From NCBI RefSeq assembly GCF_001469895.1, contig NZ_LOPY01000011.1, positions 1-64,000 of the forward strand: 64,000 nt of DNA, in the 5' to 3' direction. The notes beneath the pieces were generated by a model. It was not told the origin of the DNA. It saw only the letters and a list, made by a program, of their open reading frames with translations, and did not search any database. The stretch is from Pseudoalteromonas sp. XI10 (GTDB lineage: Bacteria > Pseudomonadota > Gammaproteobacteria > Enterobacterales > Alteromonadaceae). How positions within the stretch are numbered: the stretch's first letter is position 1; each line of letters begins with the position of its first letter. The position numbers and the translations under genes were made by a program. This document shows positions 34,866 to 44,908 of the stretch, in pieces.

Positions 34866-34893
34866 TTTACTTTACGCTAGAAATCGCTAGAAT
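34866..34893 (+). promoter_or_regulatory. Possible suhB promoter
   Basis: TTTACT (34866-34871), a 16-base spacer and TAGAAT (34888-34893), followed by a GC-rich stretch. It is 47 bases upstream of the suhB start. The match is moderate. Confidence 0.45.
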
Positions 34894-34940
34894 ACGCCGG
34901 CTTAAATATATTCGTTCTTTTACAACCCAAAGGTAATGCT

Positions 34941-35744
34941 ATGCATCCAATGTTAAACATTGCGGTTCGCGCTGCGCGTAACGCAGGCAAAATTTTACTT
35001 CGCGCAAGTGAAGACTTATCAAAAGTTGATGTACAACAAAAAGGCACTAACGACTTAGTGACTAACATCGACAAAGAAGCTGAAGCCGCAATTCGTGATA
35101 CCATTTTAAAATCTTACCCAGATCACACTATCGTAGGTGAAGAGCTAGGTGAGCATAAAGGTAAAGATGCAGATTACCAATGGATTGTAGACCCACTTGA
35201 TGGCACAACTAACTTCATCAAGGGTATCCCTCATTTCGCCGTATCTATTGCACTTAAAGTTAAAGGTCGTTTAGACCAAGCTGTTATCTATGATCCAATC
35301 CGTGGTGAATTATTCACTGCTTCTCGTGGTCAAGGCGCACAGCTTAACAGCAAGCGTTTACGCGTAACTAAAACTAACGAGTTAGCAGGTTCTGTACTTG
35401 CAACTGGTTTCCCATTCAAACAAAAGCACCACTTAGACGCATACTCTGAAGCGTTTAAAGCACTTTTCGTGCACACTGCTGATATCCGCCGTGCAGGTTC
35501 TGCTGCATTAGATATGGCTTATGTTGCAGCGGGTCGTGTTGATGGTTTCTTTGAAATTGGCCTTAAGCCATGGGACACAGCGGCAGGCGAGCTTTTAGTT
35601 AAAGAAGCAGGCGGTATGGTTGTTGATTTCGCAGGTGGTATTAACTACAACCAAAGCGGCAACATCATTTGTGGTGCACCTAAGTTAACTCAAGCAATCA
35701 TTCGTGAAATTCGCCCAGTGTTAACTGAGTCACTACTTCGCTAA
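34941..35744 (+). CDS. suhB: Inositol monophosphatase family protein SuhB (Nus factor)
   Basis: In E. coli SuhB has inositol-1-phosphatase activity and takes part in the Nus complex that assists rRNA transcription. The 267-residue protein has EELGEH with metal-binding Glu, the WIVDPLDGTTNFIKGIPHF motif (residues 86-104) and KPWDTAAGELLVKEAGG. AAAGGTAATGCT precedes the ATG. It is divergent from trmJ and followed by a strong terminator, so it is a single-gene unit. Confidence 0.95.
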   Translation: MHPMLNIAVRAARNAGKILLRASEDLSKVDVQQKGTNDLVTNIDKEAEAAIRDTILKSYPDHTIVGEELGEHKGKDADYQWIVDPLDGTTNFIKGIPHFAVSIALKVKGRLDQAVIYDPIRGELFTASRGQGAQLNSKRLRVTKTNELAGSVLATGFPFKQKHHLDAYSEAFKALFVHTADIRRAGSAALDMAYVAAGRVDGFFEIGLKPWDTAAGELLVKEAGGMVVDFAGGINYNQSGNIICGAPKLTQAIIREIRPVLTESLLR

Positions 35745-35766
35745 TAGCGGGTTGTAATGTAAAAAT

Positions 35767-35793
35767 ACAAAAAGGAGCTAAGGCTCCTTTTTT
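35767..35793 (+). terminator. Terminator of suhB, probably bidirectional
   Basis: AAAGGAGC and GCTCCTTT around a 4-base loop, followed by TTTT, and with A-runs before it. It overlaps the stop end of the convergent gene at 35778, so it may serve both. Confidence 0.88.
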
Positions 35794-36608
35794 TGTGGCT
35801 GAAAATAATCGTTGTCGAGTTTTACCTCTATGACTTCACCTTCTTTAAATGGCAACTTAGCCAAGTCTTCAGCAAAGTAACTGGCAAATAACTGTTCAAA
35901 CTCGCCAGTGCTTTTCATCACCCTGAGTCCTTTTAACAGGGCTTCTGCCAATTCAGGCTTGTGGTTACTGACAAAAAAGTAAAATGCCGTTGGATAGCTA
36001 ATATAAAGGTCAGGCACTATAGCCAGATCGTCACTTTTGATTTGTTCCATTTCAGAAATAACCTCAATGAACGAACGCGGAAAATAATCAACTCGCCCTC
36101 TGATCACTAAGCTAAACATTGCCCGGTAATTTGCCAGCGGTCTGACTGTTAAGCCGTTTTGAGCAAGGATTTTAGTATCGGGCCAATCATGACCTTGAAT
36201 AGCGTTAAAAGGGGCTAAATCTTGTTTTGTTTTTATACTTTTAAATCGCGGTAAAAACGCTCGCTTGGTAAGTAGTGCTCGTTTACCAATATAACCCTTA
36301 AATAAAGGTACTGGCACAGCAATAGCAAGATGCTCACGCTCAGGGCTTGTCATGCTCCAAAACACATCGGCCTGCTTCGCATCAAGCATAAGCAATGTAC
36401 GTTGTTGATGAGGGTGAACCAGCACTTCATTAATTTGTGCTTGGTAATTACCAGCACGCAAGGCTGCTGCCAGCAATTCATGAAGATAATAATCGCGTTT
36501 ATACAGTGGGCGTTGCTCAATCGCTAAATTGACCACATTGTTAGCTTCTGTGGTAAGGCTGTACCCTAGGCTTAGCAATACTAGGATTGCACTACATAGT
36601 CGCTTCAT
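35778..36608 (-). CDS. Periplasmic solute-binding-like protein (orphan)
   Basis: A 276-residue exported protein with a signal peptide (residues 1-22) and the general fold of family-3 solute-binding proteins: N-lobe, a hinge near IKTKQDLAPFNAI, and YRAMFSLVIRGRVDYFPRS. No ABC permease or ATPase is adjacent. Such orphan proteins are common in marine Alteromonadales; ligand and role are unknown. The next gene upstream on the same strand is an EAL-GGDEF protein, but there is no evidence that they cooperate. Confidence 0.7.
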   Translation of the reverse strand: MKRLCSAILVLLSLGYSLTTEANNVVNLAIEQRPLYKRDYYLHELLAAALRAGNYQAQINEVLVHPHQQRTLLMLDAKQADVFWSMTSPEREHLAIAVPVPLFKGYIGKRALLTKRAFLPRFKSIKTKQDLAPFNAIQGHDWPDTKILAQNGLTVRPLANYRAMFSLVIRGRVDYFPRSFIEVISEMEQIKSDDLAIVPDLYISYPTAFYFFVSNHKPELAEALLKGLRVMKSTGEFEQLFASYFAEDLAKLPFKEGEVIEVKLDNDYFQPQKKEP

Positions 36609-36692
36609 TGTTATTTTTGTTTATTGTGTTTTTTTTAAGCTACACCCAGTTAAACAGGGACACAAGTAAAATTAAGCGAACTTAAAATTTCT

Positions 36693-38483
36693 TCATGAGC
36701 TAATAGATATCACTTCATCTTTTTGGCTGCTTAAACGCACCACTGCGGGGGCTGGTCGGCTACGTTTACATACAAACAAGTGGCTACTCTGATAACGCTT
36801 GGCCTCTTTTTTCGCATCTGTTGCCAGCGCTGCGACTTGGTGGCTGTTAATACATAGTTCTAAATCAGGCTTAACTAAACCGATTGATAATGTAAGTAGT
36901 GGCACAAACTGCTTTTTACCTTCACGATTGCTTGCCCAATAACCCCCTTGCTCAATATGTTCTGGGGTGAAAAAGGCCCGAGACTGCAGCTCAAACTTAC
37001 TAATGATGTCATGGCAAACTTGCTCTGCATCATTTTTATCAAACACCACCATAAAGTCATCACCGCCAATGTGCCCGACAAACCCTTTGCTAATACTACA
37101 GGCCTCTACGATGACTTCAGCAAGTAATTTTATAACGCTGTCACCACTGGCATAACCGTACAGGTCATTGAATTGTTTAAAGTGGTTTAAATCAACGTAT
37201 GCGAGTGAGAACGGATAATTATTACGAAGCCTCAGCTCAATTGCTTCGTTAATTGCGACATTCCCCGGCAGCATAGTAAGCGGGTTAGCATGTTGTGCAT
37301 GGCGGATTTTTTCTTCGGTAATGTGTTTTAAGATATTACGCAATGGCGCCAACCCTAAGTATTCACCACTTCGGGTAATAACAATGTGGCGTCGAATATC
37401 AAACTCAAACTCGGTAATTTGCTGACTCACCGTATCGAGTAACTCGTTTTCGTCAACGATTAACGGCTGTTTATCCATTAAAGAAGTAACTGGCTGCTTA
37501 TCATAAAGTGCATGGCCATAAGGAGCGGCAAACACTTCAGTAAGTTGATCTCGGTGTAATAAGCCAACAGGAATATTGTGCTCAAGCACCGCCAAGCTTG
37601 TTAAGCTTTTATCTTGCTCAAAGATACTATGAGCGTCTTTACAGCGGGTTGTTGCTTCTATGCTGGCGTGCTCGACTGCCAACCAACCAATCGCCATAGA
37701 TTGCTCAAATGTATTGCTATTATCTGATGACTCTAAGTGCTTTAAGCAGTGAATGTTTATTTCGTAACTTGGCTGTAAGCTTGGTCTTTCAAGTAAAAAG
37801 CCTTGTGCATGCTGCACGCCTAAACTTTCGAGTAAACGAAGCTCCTCTGCCCGTTCTATGCCCTCTGCGATAACTTGCGTATTGGTTGCTTTTGCAAGCT
37901 CTATAATTGACTTTAAAAACTCTTTTTTAACCACACTCTGGTCGCAGTGGTCGATAAAGTAACGGTCTATTTTTACAAACTCAGGGCATAGCTCAGACCA
38001 CTGCTTTAAGCCCGAATAGCCAGCGCCTAAGTCATCAATAGCAATCGAAAAACCTAACTCACGATAATGGGCAATGGTCTTTAACAATAAAAAGCCATCA
38101 TCGACTTTTTCTTGTTCTGTAACCTCAATAACTACCCGGTTAGTTGCAAGACCAAAGTGTTCAACTAGATGTAATGTTTCACCTTTAGGGTGGCAAGGGT
38201 CAAGTAAGGTTTTAGGGCTTACATTTAAAAATAGCTTGCCTTCTAGATTGAGCTTAACAAAGTTCTCAATTGCTCTACTGCGGCAAAGTAGCTCTAATTC
38301 AGAGATCTTATGGCAAGCAATAGCTGCACTGAATAATGCACTCGGCATTTCTAACTCAGACCCTTTCGGGCCGCGGCTTAATGCCTCATAACCCAAAATA
38401 TGTTGATTAGAAATATCAAAGATAGGTTGAAACAAGGTCTCAATTGCACTGTTATCTAAGATCTGCTGTAGTTGTGCGTTCAC
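36693..38483 (-). CDS. EAL-CBS-GGDEF protein, probable c-di-GMP phosphodiesterase
   Basis: A cytoplasmic signalling protein of 596 residues. The N-terminal EAL domain keeps YEALSRGP, IDDLGAGYSGL, KIDRYF and AEGIE, so phosphodiesterase activity is plausible. Two CBS-like repeats (about 270-400) follow, then a C-terminal GGDEF domain reading HIGGDDFMVVF, where Asp replaces the signature Glu, suggesting weak or no cyclase activity and perhaps a GTP-sensing role. GTG at 38483 with AGGTG upstream is the likely start; a TTG at 38528 is also open. Confidence 0.85.
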   Translation of the reverse strand: MNAQLQQILDNSAIETLFQPIFDISNQHILGYEALSRGPKGSELEMPSALFSAAIACHKISELELLCRSRAIENFVKLNLEGKLFLNVSPKTLLDPCHPKGETLHLVEHFGLATNRVVIEVTEQEKVDDGFLLLKTIAHYRELGFSIAIDDLGAGYSGLKQWSELCPEFVKIDRYFIDHCDQSVVKKEFLKSIIELAKATNTQVIAEGIERAEELRLLESLGVQHAQGFLLERPSLQPSYEINIHCLKHLESSDNSNTFEQSMAIGWLAVEHASIEATTRCKDAHSIFEQDKSLTSLAVLEHNIPVGLLHRDQLTEVFAAPYGHALYDKQPVTSLMDKQPLIVDENELLDTVSQQITEFEFDIRRHIVITRSGEYLGLAPLRNILKHITEEKIRHAQHANPLTMLPGNVAINEAIELRLRNNYPFSLAYVDLNHFKQFNDLYGYASGDSVIKLLAEVIVEACSISKGFVGHIGGDDFMVVFDKNDAEQVCHDIISKFELQSRAFFTPEHIEQGGYWASNREGKKQFVPLLTLSIGLVKPDLELCINSHQVAALATDAKKEAKRYQSSHLFVCKRSRPAPAVVRLSSQKDEVISISS

Positions 38484-38570
38484 CTTACACCTAGCGTTAG
38501 TAATACAAATAGGTGGGTAAATTATCAACCTTGTATGACAATTTTATGGCAAGGCTATGACGAGTGCAGA

Positions 38571-39122
38571 TTACTCAATAGCGGTGATCAGCTCAAGTTG
38601 CTTAATGCGGGCAAAACTATCAGTCATTTTTAATTTAGCTTTTTGGTAATCACTCTGTGCTAAATCAGCTTGTTCCGCAAATTTATAAACTGCGAGCGGA
38701 TTAAGTAATAACTTTTGTGCGTGATAACAGCTTGGCGCAGCAAACTCAGGTAGTTCAGGCTCTACATTAATTGTTATTACATTCTTCAACGCCTCTGTAT
38801 CATCACTTTGTTGTTGCTGAAACTCTGTAGCGTCTGCCATCGCTTGCAAGCTTGCCTCACACTCTGGCAACTGTGCTTTTAGATTCAAAAACAAGCCTGT
38901 TGATGAAGTAATTAGCTTAAGCGTCAAGTCTTGTAATTGCTGAGCAGTTGATTGGTTTTGTAGTGCTTCTACAACTTGCCAAGCCAACCCTTTATAGCTG
39001 TCGAACTGCTGCTGAAGTGTTACCTCAGGTATTTGCTGCACATCAGTCTTCTCTGGCTCAGGCTTATCGTCACAAGCACTAAGCATTAAAAGTACAAACA
39101 CGCTAAACATCAGGTGTTTCAT
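38571..39122 (-). CDS. Putative lipoprotein of unknown function
   Basis: A 183-residue protein with a lipoprotein signal (MKHLMFSVFVLLMLSAC, cysteine at 17) followed by an acidic linker and a helical, Gln-rich body. Four further cysteines or nearby residues could form disulfides (LPECEAS, PSCYHA). I do not recognise a family. GGGAGA precedes the ATG at 39122; an in-frame start four codons earlier lies in that site. It lies downstream of the secDF terminator, on the same strand. Confidence 0.7.
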   Translation of the reverse strand: MKHLMFSVFVLLMLSACDDKPEPEKTDVQQIPEVTLQQQFDSYKGLAWQVVEALQNQSTAQQLQDLTLKLITSSTGLFLNLKAQLPECEASLQAMADATEFQQQQSDDTEALKNVITINVEPELPEFAAPSCYHAQKLLLNPLAVYKFAEQADLAQSDYQKAKLKMTDSFARIKQLELITAIE

Positions 39123-39135
39123 AATGTCTCCCATA

Positions 39136-39168
39136 AAAAAACCGCCCTAATTAGGGCGGTTTCTTTTT
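39136..39168 (-). terminator. Terminator of the tgt-yajC-secDF operon
   Basis: AAACCGCCCTAA and its complement form a stem with almost no loop, with T/A runs on both sides. It lies 10-40 bases after the secF stop and ends just before the lipoprotein gene. Confidence 0.9.
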
Positions 39169-39178
39169 GTATCACTTA

Positions 39179-40126
39179 TTAAGGCATAGGATCGAGATCC
39201 GCACCTTCTTTTTCAATTACTTCTGGAATTAAGTCTTCTTTACTTACACCCATTGCAATTGCTACAGCTGAAGCAACATAAACAGATGAATAAGTACCGA
39301 TGAACACACCAAATAGTAATGCAGTTGCGAAACCGTGGATCGTTTGACCACCCCAGCCAAATAACGCAATCAATACTAAGATAGTGGTGATTGATGTTAC
39401 TAGGGTACGGTTTAACGTTTGCGTTAATGAGATATCGATAATTTCAATCGTGTCATCAATACGCACTTTACGGAAGTTTTCACGGATACGGTCAGATACA
39501 ACGATGGTATCGTTCAGTGAGTAACCTATTACCGCCAAAATAGCCGCAAGAATCGTTAAGTCAAACTCTAGGCCAAGTACTGAGAATAAGCCTAATGTGA
39601 TGATAACGTCGTGTAATAGTGCCGATACAGCACCTACCGCAAAACGCCATTCAAAACGAAACGCAACGTAAATTAAGATACAGATAAGCGCAGTTAACAT
39701 GGCAAGGCCACCCTGCTCTTTTAGATCTTCACCAACACTTGGGCCAACAAATTCGATACGACGCATTTCTACTGTCGACTCAACTTTTTGTAATGCCGTA
39801 ATGATTTGGTTACCAATTACTTCTGCTTTTACGCCAGGACCTTGCGGAGCAAGACGCACTAAAATTTCTTTACTTGAGCCAAACAGTTGCACCGAGAAAT
39901 CGTCAAAGCCACTTTCAGTGATTGCATCACGAACGTCTTTAAGATCAGGTGCTTGTGTAAAGCCTACCTCAACAGCGGTACCGCCAGTGAAGTCGAGACC
40001 AAAATTCAAGCCTTTAGTAAAAAACGAAACGAAAGAAGCCAATATCAACAAGGTTGATAGTGCCATGGCAAACTTTCTTAACTTCATAAACGGGAGTGTT
40101 TTACCACCGAGTTTTAAAATTTGCAT
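39179..40126 (-). CDS. secF: Protein translocase subunit SecF
   Basis: Partner of SecD in the inner membrane; uses the proton gradient to help pull exported proteins into the periplasm. The 315-residue protein has the first membrane segment near 17-35, a periplasmic domain with GLDFTGGTAVEV, and five further segments; VIGYSLNDTIVVSDRIREN and SITTILVLIALFGWGG are conserved. It lies eight bases after secD. Confidence 0.96.
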   Translation of the reverse strand: MQILKLGGKTLPFMKLRKFAMALSTLLILASFVSFFTKGLNFGLDFTGGTAVEVGFTQAPDLKDVRDAITESGFDDFSVQLFGSSKEILVRLAPQGPGVKAEVIGNQIITALQKVESTVEMRRIEFVGPSVGEDLKEQGGLAMLTALICILIYVAFRFEWRFAVGAVSALLHDVIITLGLFSVLGLEFDLTILAAILAVIGYSLNDTIVVSDRIRENFRKVRIDDTIEIIDISLTQTLNRTLVTSITTILVLIALFGWGGQTIHGFATALLFGVFIGTYSSVYVASAVAIAMGVSKEDLIPEVIEKEGADLDPMP

Positions 40127-40134
40127 GCTGACTC

Positions 40135-41994
40135 CTAAATCGACAACTTATCAATACGCTTACCGCCAATAAATAAGTTGATTACCGCACGGGTACCAAC
40201 AATGGCTGTAAACATAGAGGTGATAATACCAATCGCTAGCGTTACTGCGAAACCAGCAATAGGACCAGTACCCACTGCAAATAGGATCACTGCTGCAATA
40301 AGTGTTGTGATGTTAGCATCTAAAATTGTGCTAAACGCGCTGTCGTAACCAAAGTGAACGGCTTGTTGTGGACTACGGCCATCAGCAAGTTCTTCACGAA
40401 TACGTTCGAAGATAAGTACGTTAGCATCAACGGCCATACCTACGGTTAATACGATACCTGCAATACCCGGTAGCGTTAACGCAGCACCTGGAATAAGCGA
40501 CATCACACCCACAATTAATACTAAGTTTGCGCCCAGTGCCAAATTTGCCACCATGCCGAAACCTTTGTAATAGAAAAGCATAAATACAAGAACAAACACA
40601 AAACCAAGCACAACTGCTGTCATACCCGCTTCAATGTTTTCTTGACCTAAGCTTGGACCTACCGTGCGCTCTTCAACGATTTGAATTGGCGCTACAAGTG
40701 CACCGGCACGAAGTAATAGGCTTAGGTTATGTGCTTCAGCTGGGTTATCGATACCAGTAATACGGAATGAACGGTCAAGACGCGCTTGAATCGTCGCTAC
40801 GTTAATCACTTCTTCAACTTTAATTGGTGGAAGTGCTTTACCGTTTTCATCTGTTTTACCTGATGGCTTGTATTCAATGAATACCGTTGCCATGCGTTTA
40901 CCGATAGCACGCTTAGTGAACGCATTCATTTTTGCGCCACCTTTGCTGTCTAACGTAATGCTAACTTGTGGACGTTGATACTCATCCATACCTGATTGCG
41001 CGCCAGTGATGTGGCTACCTTCAAGAATGATGCGTTGCTTAAGTACCACAGGGTAACCTTCACGCGCCATGATCATTTCTGTACCTGGCGGTAAACGGCC
41101 TTGCAGGGCTGCACTTGTATCTGCGTTTTCGTCAACTTCGCGGAATTCTAGTGTTGCTGTGGCACCCAGAATCTCTTTAGCACGCGCTGTATCTTGCACA
41201 CCCGGAAGTTGCACGATGATACGCTCAGCACCTTGGCGCTGTACGTTAGGCTCTGCAACACCGATTTGGTTAATACGGTTACGGATAATTGTTTCGTTTT
41301 GTTTGATAGCGTAGTCACGAATTTCTTTAAGCTTTTGCTCGCTCATGCTGGCATAAAAAGCATTGTCGCTGCTGCTATCATCAACGTAAACGTTTAATGG
41401 GTAACGTGTTGATAAGAAACGCTCTGCTGCGTCTTTATCTTCTTCGTTACGCATTTCTACACGTAATCGCTCGCTGTTCGCTACACGGCGAACGGTGCGA
41501 TAACGCAGCTTTTCTTCACGTAAATCACTTTTGAAATCTTGTTCCATTTGCTCAAGCTGAGTATCAACCGCCGTCGCCATGTCGATTTCCATAGTAAAGT
41601 GAACACCACCGCTTAAATCTAAGCCTAGTTTCATTGGGTTACCACCCAGTGACTTTAACCACTCTGGTTGAGCAGGCGCCATATTGATTGCAGAGATATA
41701 ATCTTCACTAAGGGAATCACGCAGTAGATCTTGCGCTTTTAGTTGGTCTTCAACATTCTTAAAACGAACGAGGATTTGTCCGTCTTCAAGTTTGCTTGAT
41801 TTAACAGTAACGTTATGTTCTTTGAGAGTCGCATTTACTTTATCGAGTACGCTGAGGTCAGCATCAGTACCTTTAGTGCCCGAAACTTGTATGGCCGGGT
41901 CTCGGCCATACAAGTTAGGTGAGGCATATAAAATACCAACGACTAACACTACAAGAACAAGTAAATACTTCCATAATGGAAACTTGTTTAACAC
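40135..41994 (-). CDS. secD: Protein translocase subunit SecD
   Basis: Membrane partner of SecF. The 619-residue protein has membrane segment 1 (about 9-25), the large periplasmic region (P1) with [18 protein letters not shown] and [20 protein letters not shown], and five C-terminal segments with [16 protein letters not shown]. Length matches E. coli SecD. It follows yajC by 22 bases. Confidence 0.97.
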   Translation of the reverse strand: MLNKFPLWKYLLVLVVLVVGILYASPNLYGRDPAIQVSGTKGTDADLSVLDKVNATLKEHNVTVKSSKLEDGQILVRFKNVEDQLKAQDLLRDSLSEDYISAINMAPAQPEWLKSLGGNPMKLGLDLSGGVHFTMEIDMATAVDTQLEQMEQDFKSDLREEKLRYRTVRRVANSERLRVEMRNEEDKDAAERFLSTRYPLNVYVDDSSSDNAFYASMSEQKLKEIRDYAIKQNETIIRNRINQIGVAEPNVQRQGAERIIVQLPGVQDTARAKEILGATATLEFREVDENADTSAALQGRLPPGTEMIMAREGYPVVLKQRIILEGSHITGAQSGMDEYQRPQVSITLDSKGGAKMNAFTKRAIGKRMATVFIEYKPSGKTDENGKALPPIKVEEVINVATIQARLDRSFRITGIDNPAEAHNLSLLLRAGALVAPIQIVEERTVGPSLGQENIEAGMTAVVLGFVFVLVFMLFYYKGFGMVANLALGANLVLIVGVMSLIPGAALTLPGIAGIVLTVGMAVDANVLIFERIREELADGRSPQQAVHFGYDSAFSTILDANITTLIAAVILFAVGTGPIAGFAVTLAIGIITSMFTAIVGTRAVINLFIGGKRIDKLSI

Positions 41995-42016
41995 GTGTGA
42001 GTCCTTATTTTTATTG

Positions 42017-42355
42017 TTATAGCGACTTCATAGTGCCTTTTGGCAATACTGCAGAAACAGCTGATTTTTGTACTGTTACTTCTGCTTGGTCGTTTAATGA
42101 AATCACGATGAAGTCTTTGTCATCAGCGATTTTAGCAATCTTACCTACTAAACCACCTTGCGTTAGTACTTCGTCGCCTTTCGCCATTGCGCCCATTAGT
42201 GCTTTATGCTCTTTTACACGCTTAGCTTGTGGACGGTAGATTAAGAAATAAAATACCAGACCAAAAATACCCAACATGATTAGCATTTCCATGCCACCAC
42301 CTGCTGGTGCTGCACCTGCCGCACTTGCGTGGGCGTTTGAGATGAATAAACTCAT
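42017..42355 (-). CDS. yajC: Sec-associated membrane protein YajC
   Basis: A small inner-membrane protein of the SecDF-YajC complex. It has 112 residues, one membrane helix (about 22-43, [20 protein letters not shown]), and a cytoplasmic domain with [23 protein letters not shown] and [10 protein letters not shown]. It lies between tgt and secD in the standard order. Confidence 0.95.
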   Translation of the reverse strand: MSLFISNAHASAAGAAPAGGGMEMLIMLGIFGLVFYFLIYRPQAKRVKEHKALMGAMAKGDEVLTQGGLVGKIAKIADDKDFIVISLNDQAEVTVQKSAVSAVLPKGTMKSL

Positions 42356-42384
42356 TTCACTTCCTCTTTAATTTTTCTAAAAAT

Positions 42385-43584
<1,200 letters not shown>

Positions 43585-43618
43585 TTATTACTATAAATTG
43601 GGCTAAATTCGAAAATAA

Positions 43619-43645
43619 AAAGCCCAGTTAAAAAACTGGGCTCTA
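43619..43645 (-). terminator. Hairpin between queA and tgt
   Basis: AGCCCAGTT and AACTGGGCT pair around a 4-base loop with flanking A and T tracts. It is about 20 bases after the queA stop, so tgt and its downstream genes may need their own promoter or read-through. Confidence 0.82.
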
Positions 43646-43662
43646 TAAAATCTGATTTGTTG

Positions 43663-44694
43663 TTATTTGCGCGTTAAGAACATCGCATCACCATAACTAA
43701 AGAAGCGATACTGCTGCTCAATAGCCGTGTGGTAAGCACCCATTATGTTCTCTTGACCTGCAAAGGCACTGACTAACATGATTAACGTTGATTCAGGTAA
43801 GTGGAAATTTGTCACCATGGCATCAACCACATTGAACTGATAACCCGGGTAAATAAAAATATCGGTATCACCAAAGTAAGTATCTAGTTTGCCGCCGTGC
43901 ACTTTAGTAGCTGACTCCAGTGAGCGAACTGAGGTAGTACCTACAGCAATTACACGCCCACCTTTTGCTTTAGTTTCGGCTACCGCTTTAACCACTTCAT
44001 CTGGTACTTCGATGTACTCTGAGTGCATAACATGCTCATCAACTGAGTCAACACGCACAGGCTGGAAGGTACCTGCACCTACGTGCAAGGTCACAAAGGC
44101 CATGTTAATGCCCTTATCTTTTAAGGCCGCCATTAATTTATCATCAAAATGCAGGCCAGCTGTTGGCGCAGCAACTGCACCAGGCTTTTCACCGTATACA
44201 GTTTGATAGCGCTCACGATCTGACTCGTTATCAGGACGGTCAATATAAGGAGGTAATGGCATGTGACCTATGTCGTTAAGGATATCGAGTACATTTTCGT
44301 CTTTGGCAAATTCAAGCTCGAAAAGCTCGCCATGACGCGCAACCATCATTGCTTCGGCTTTACCTTCTAGAATGATTTTTGAACCTGGTTTTGGCGATTT
44401 GCTAGCTCGCACATGCGCAAGCACACGGTGCTCGTCGAGTACACGTTCTACTAACACTTCAAGCTTACCACCTGACTCTTTTTGCCCGAACATGCGAGCT
44501 GGGATCACTTTGGTGTTATTGAAAATTAATAGGTCATTTTCATTAACGAGCGATAAAATATCACTAAATACTTTATGCTCAACTTGGCCTGATGGGCCAT
44601 CAAGTGTCAGTAAACGACTGCTAGTTCGATCTGCTTTGGGAAAACGAGCAATTAATTCATCAGGAAGGTCAAAGCTAAAATCAGCTACGCGCAT
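43663..44694 (-). CDS. queA: tRNA preQ1(34) ribosyltransferase-isomerase QueA
   Basis: Converts preQ1 in tRNA to epoxyqueuosine with SAM as ribosyl donor. The 343-residue protein has [38 protein letters not shown] and [10 protein letters not shown] with [17 protein letters not shown]; it is highly similar to E. coli QueA. It acts directly after Tgt in the queuosine pathway, and is transcribed ahead of it. Confidence 0.97.
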   Translation of the reverse strand: MRVADFSFDLPDELIARFPKADRTSSRLLTLDGPSGQVEHKVFSDILSLVNENDLLIFNNTKVIPARMFGQKESGGKLEVLVERVLDEHRVLAHVRASKSPKPGSKIILEGKAEAMMVARHGELFELEFAKDENVLDILNDIGHMPLPPYIDRPDNESDRERYQTVYGEKPGAVAAPTAGLHFDDKLMAALKDKGINMAFVTLHVGAGTFQPVRVDSVDEHVMHSEYIEVPDEVVKAVAETKAKGGRVIAVGTTSVRSLESATKVHGGKLDTYFGDTDIFIYPGYQFNVVDAMVTNFHLPESTLIMLVSAFAGQENIMGAYHTAIEQQYRFFSYGDAMFLTRK

Positions 44695-44908
44695 AGAGCA
44701 TATCTCTCATTAATAAAAACGCGCCAAGTTTACTCTGATACGCCCACCACCTCAAGCAAAGCCCTGCGTCAACTTGGTACTAGCTTAAAGGATTACAAAC
44801 TTAAGTACTTATTAACCGCTTTTGGGTAAAGTTTGCTTGTAGATTAAGCAAAATGTCATTATTCTAGCTTATTCACTAAACATGGGTTAAGTAAGAGGTA
44901 GTAGCGCC

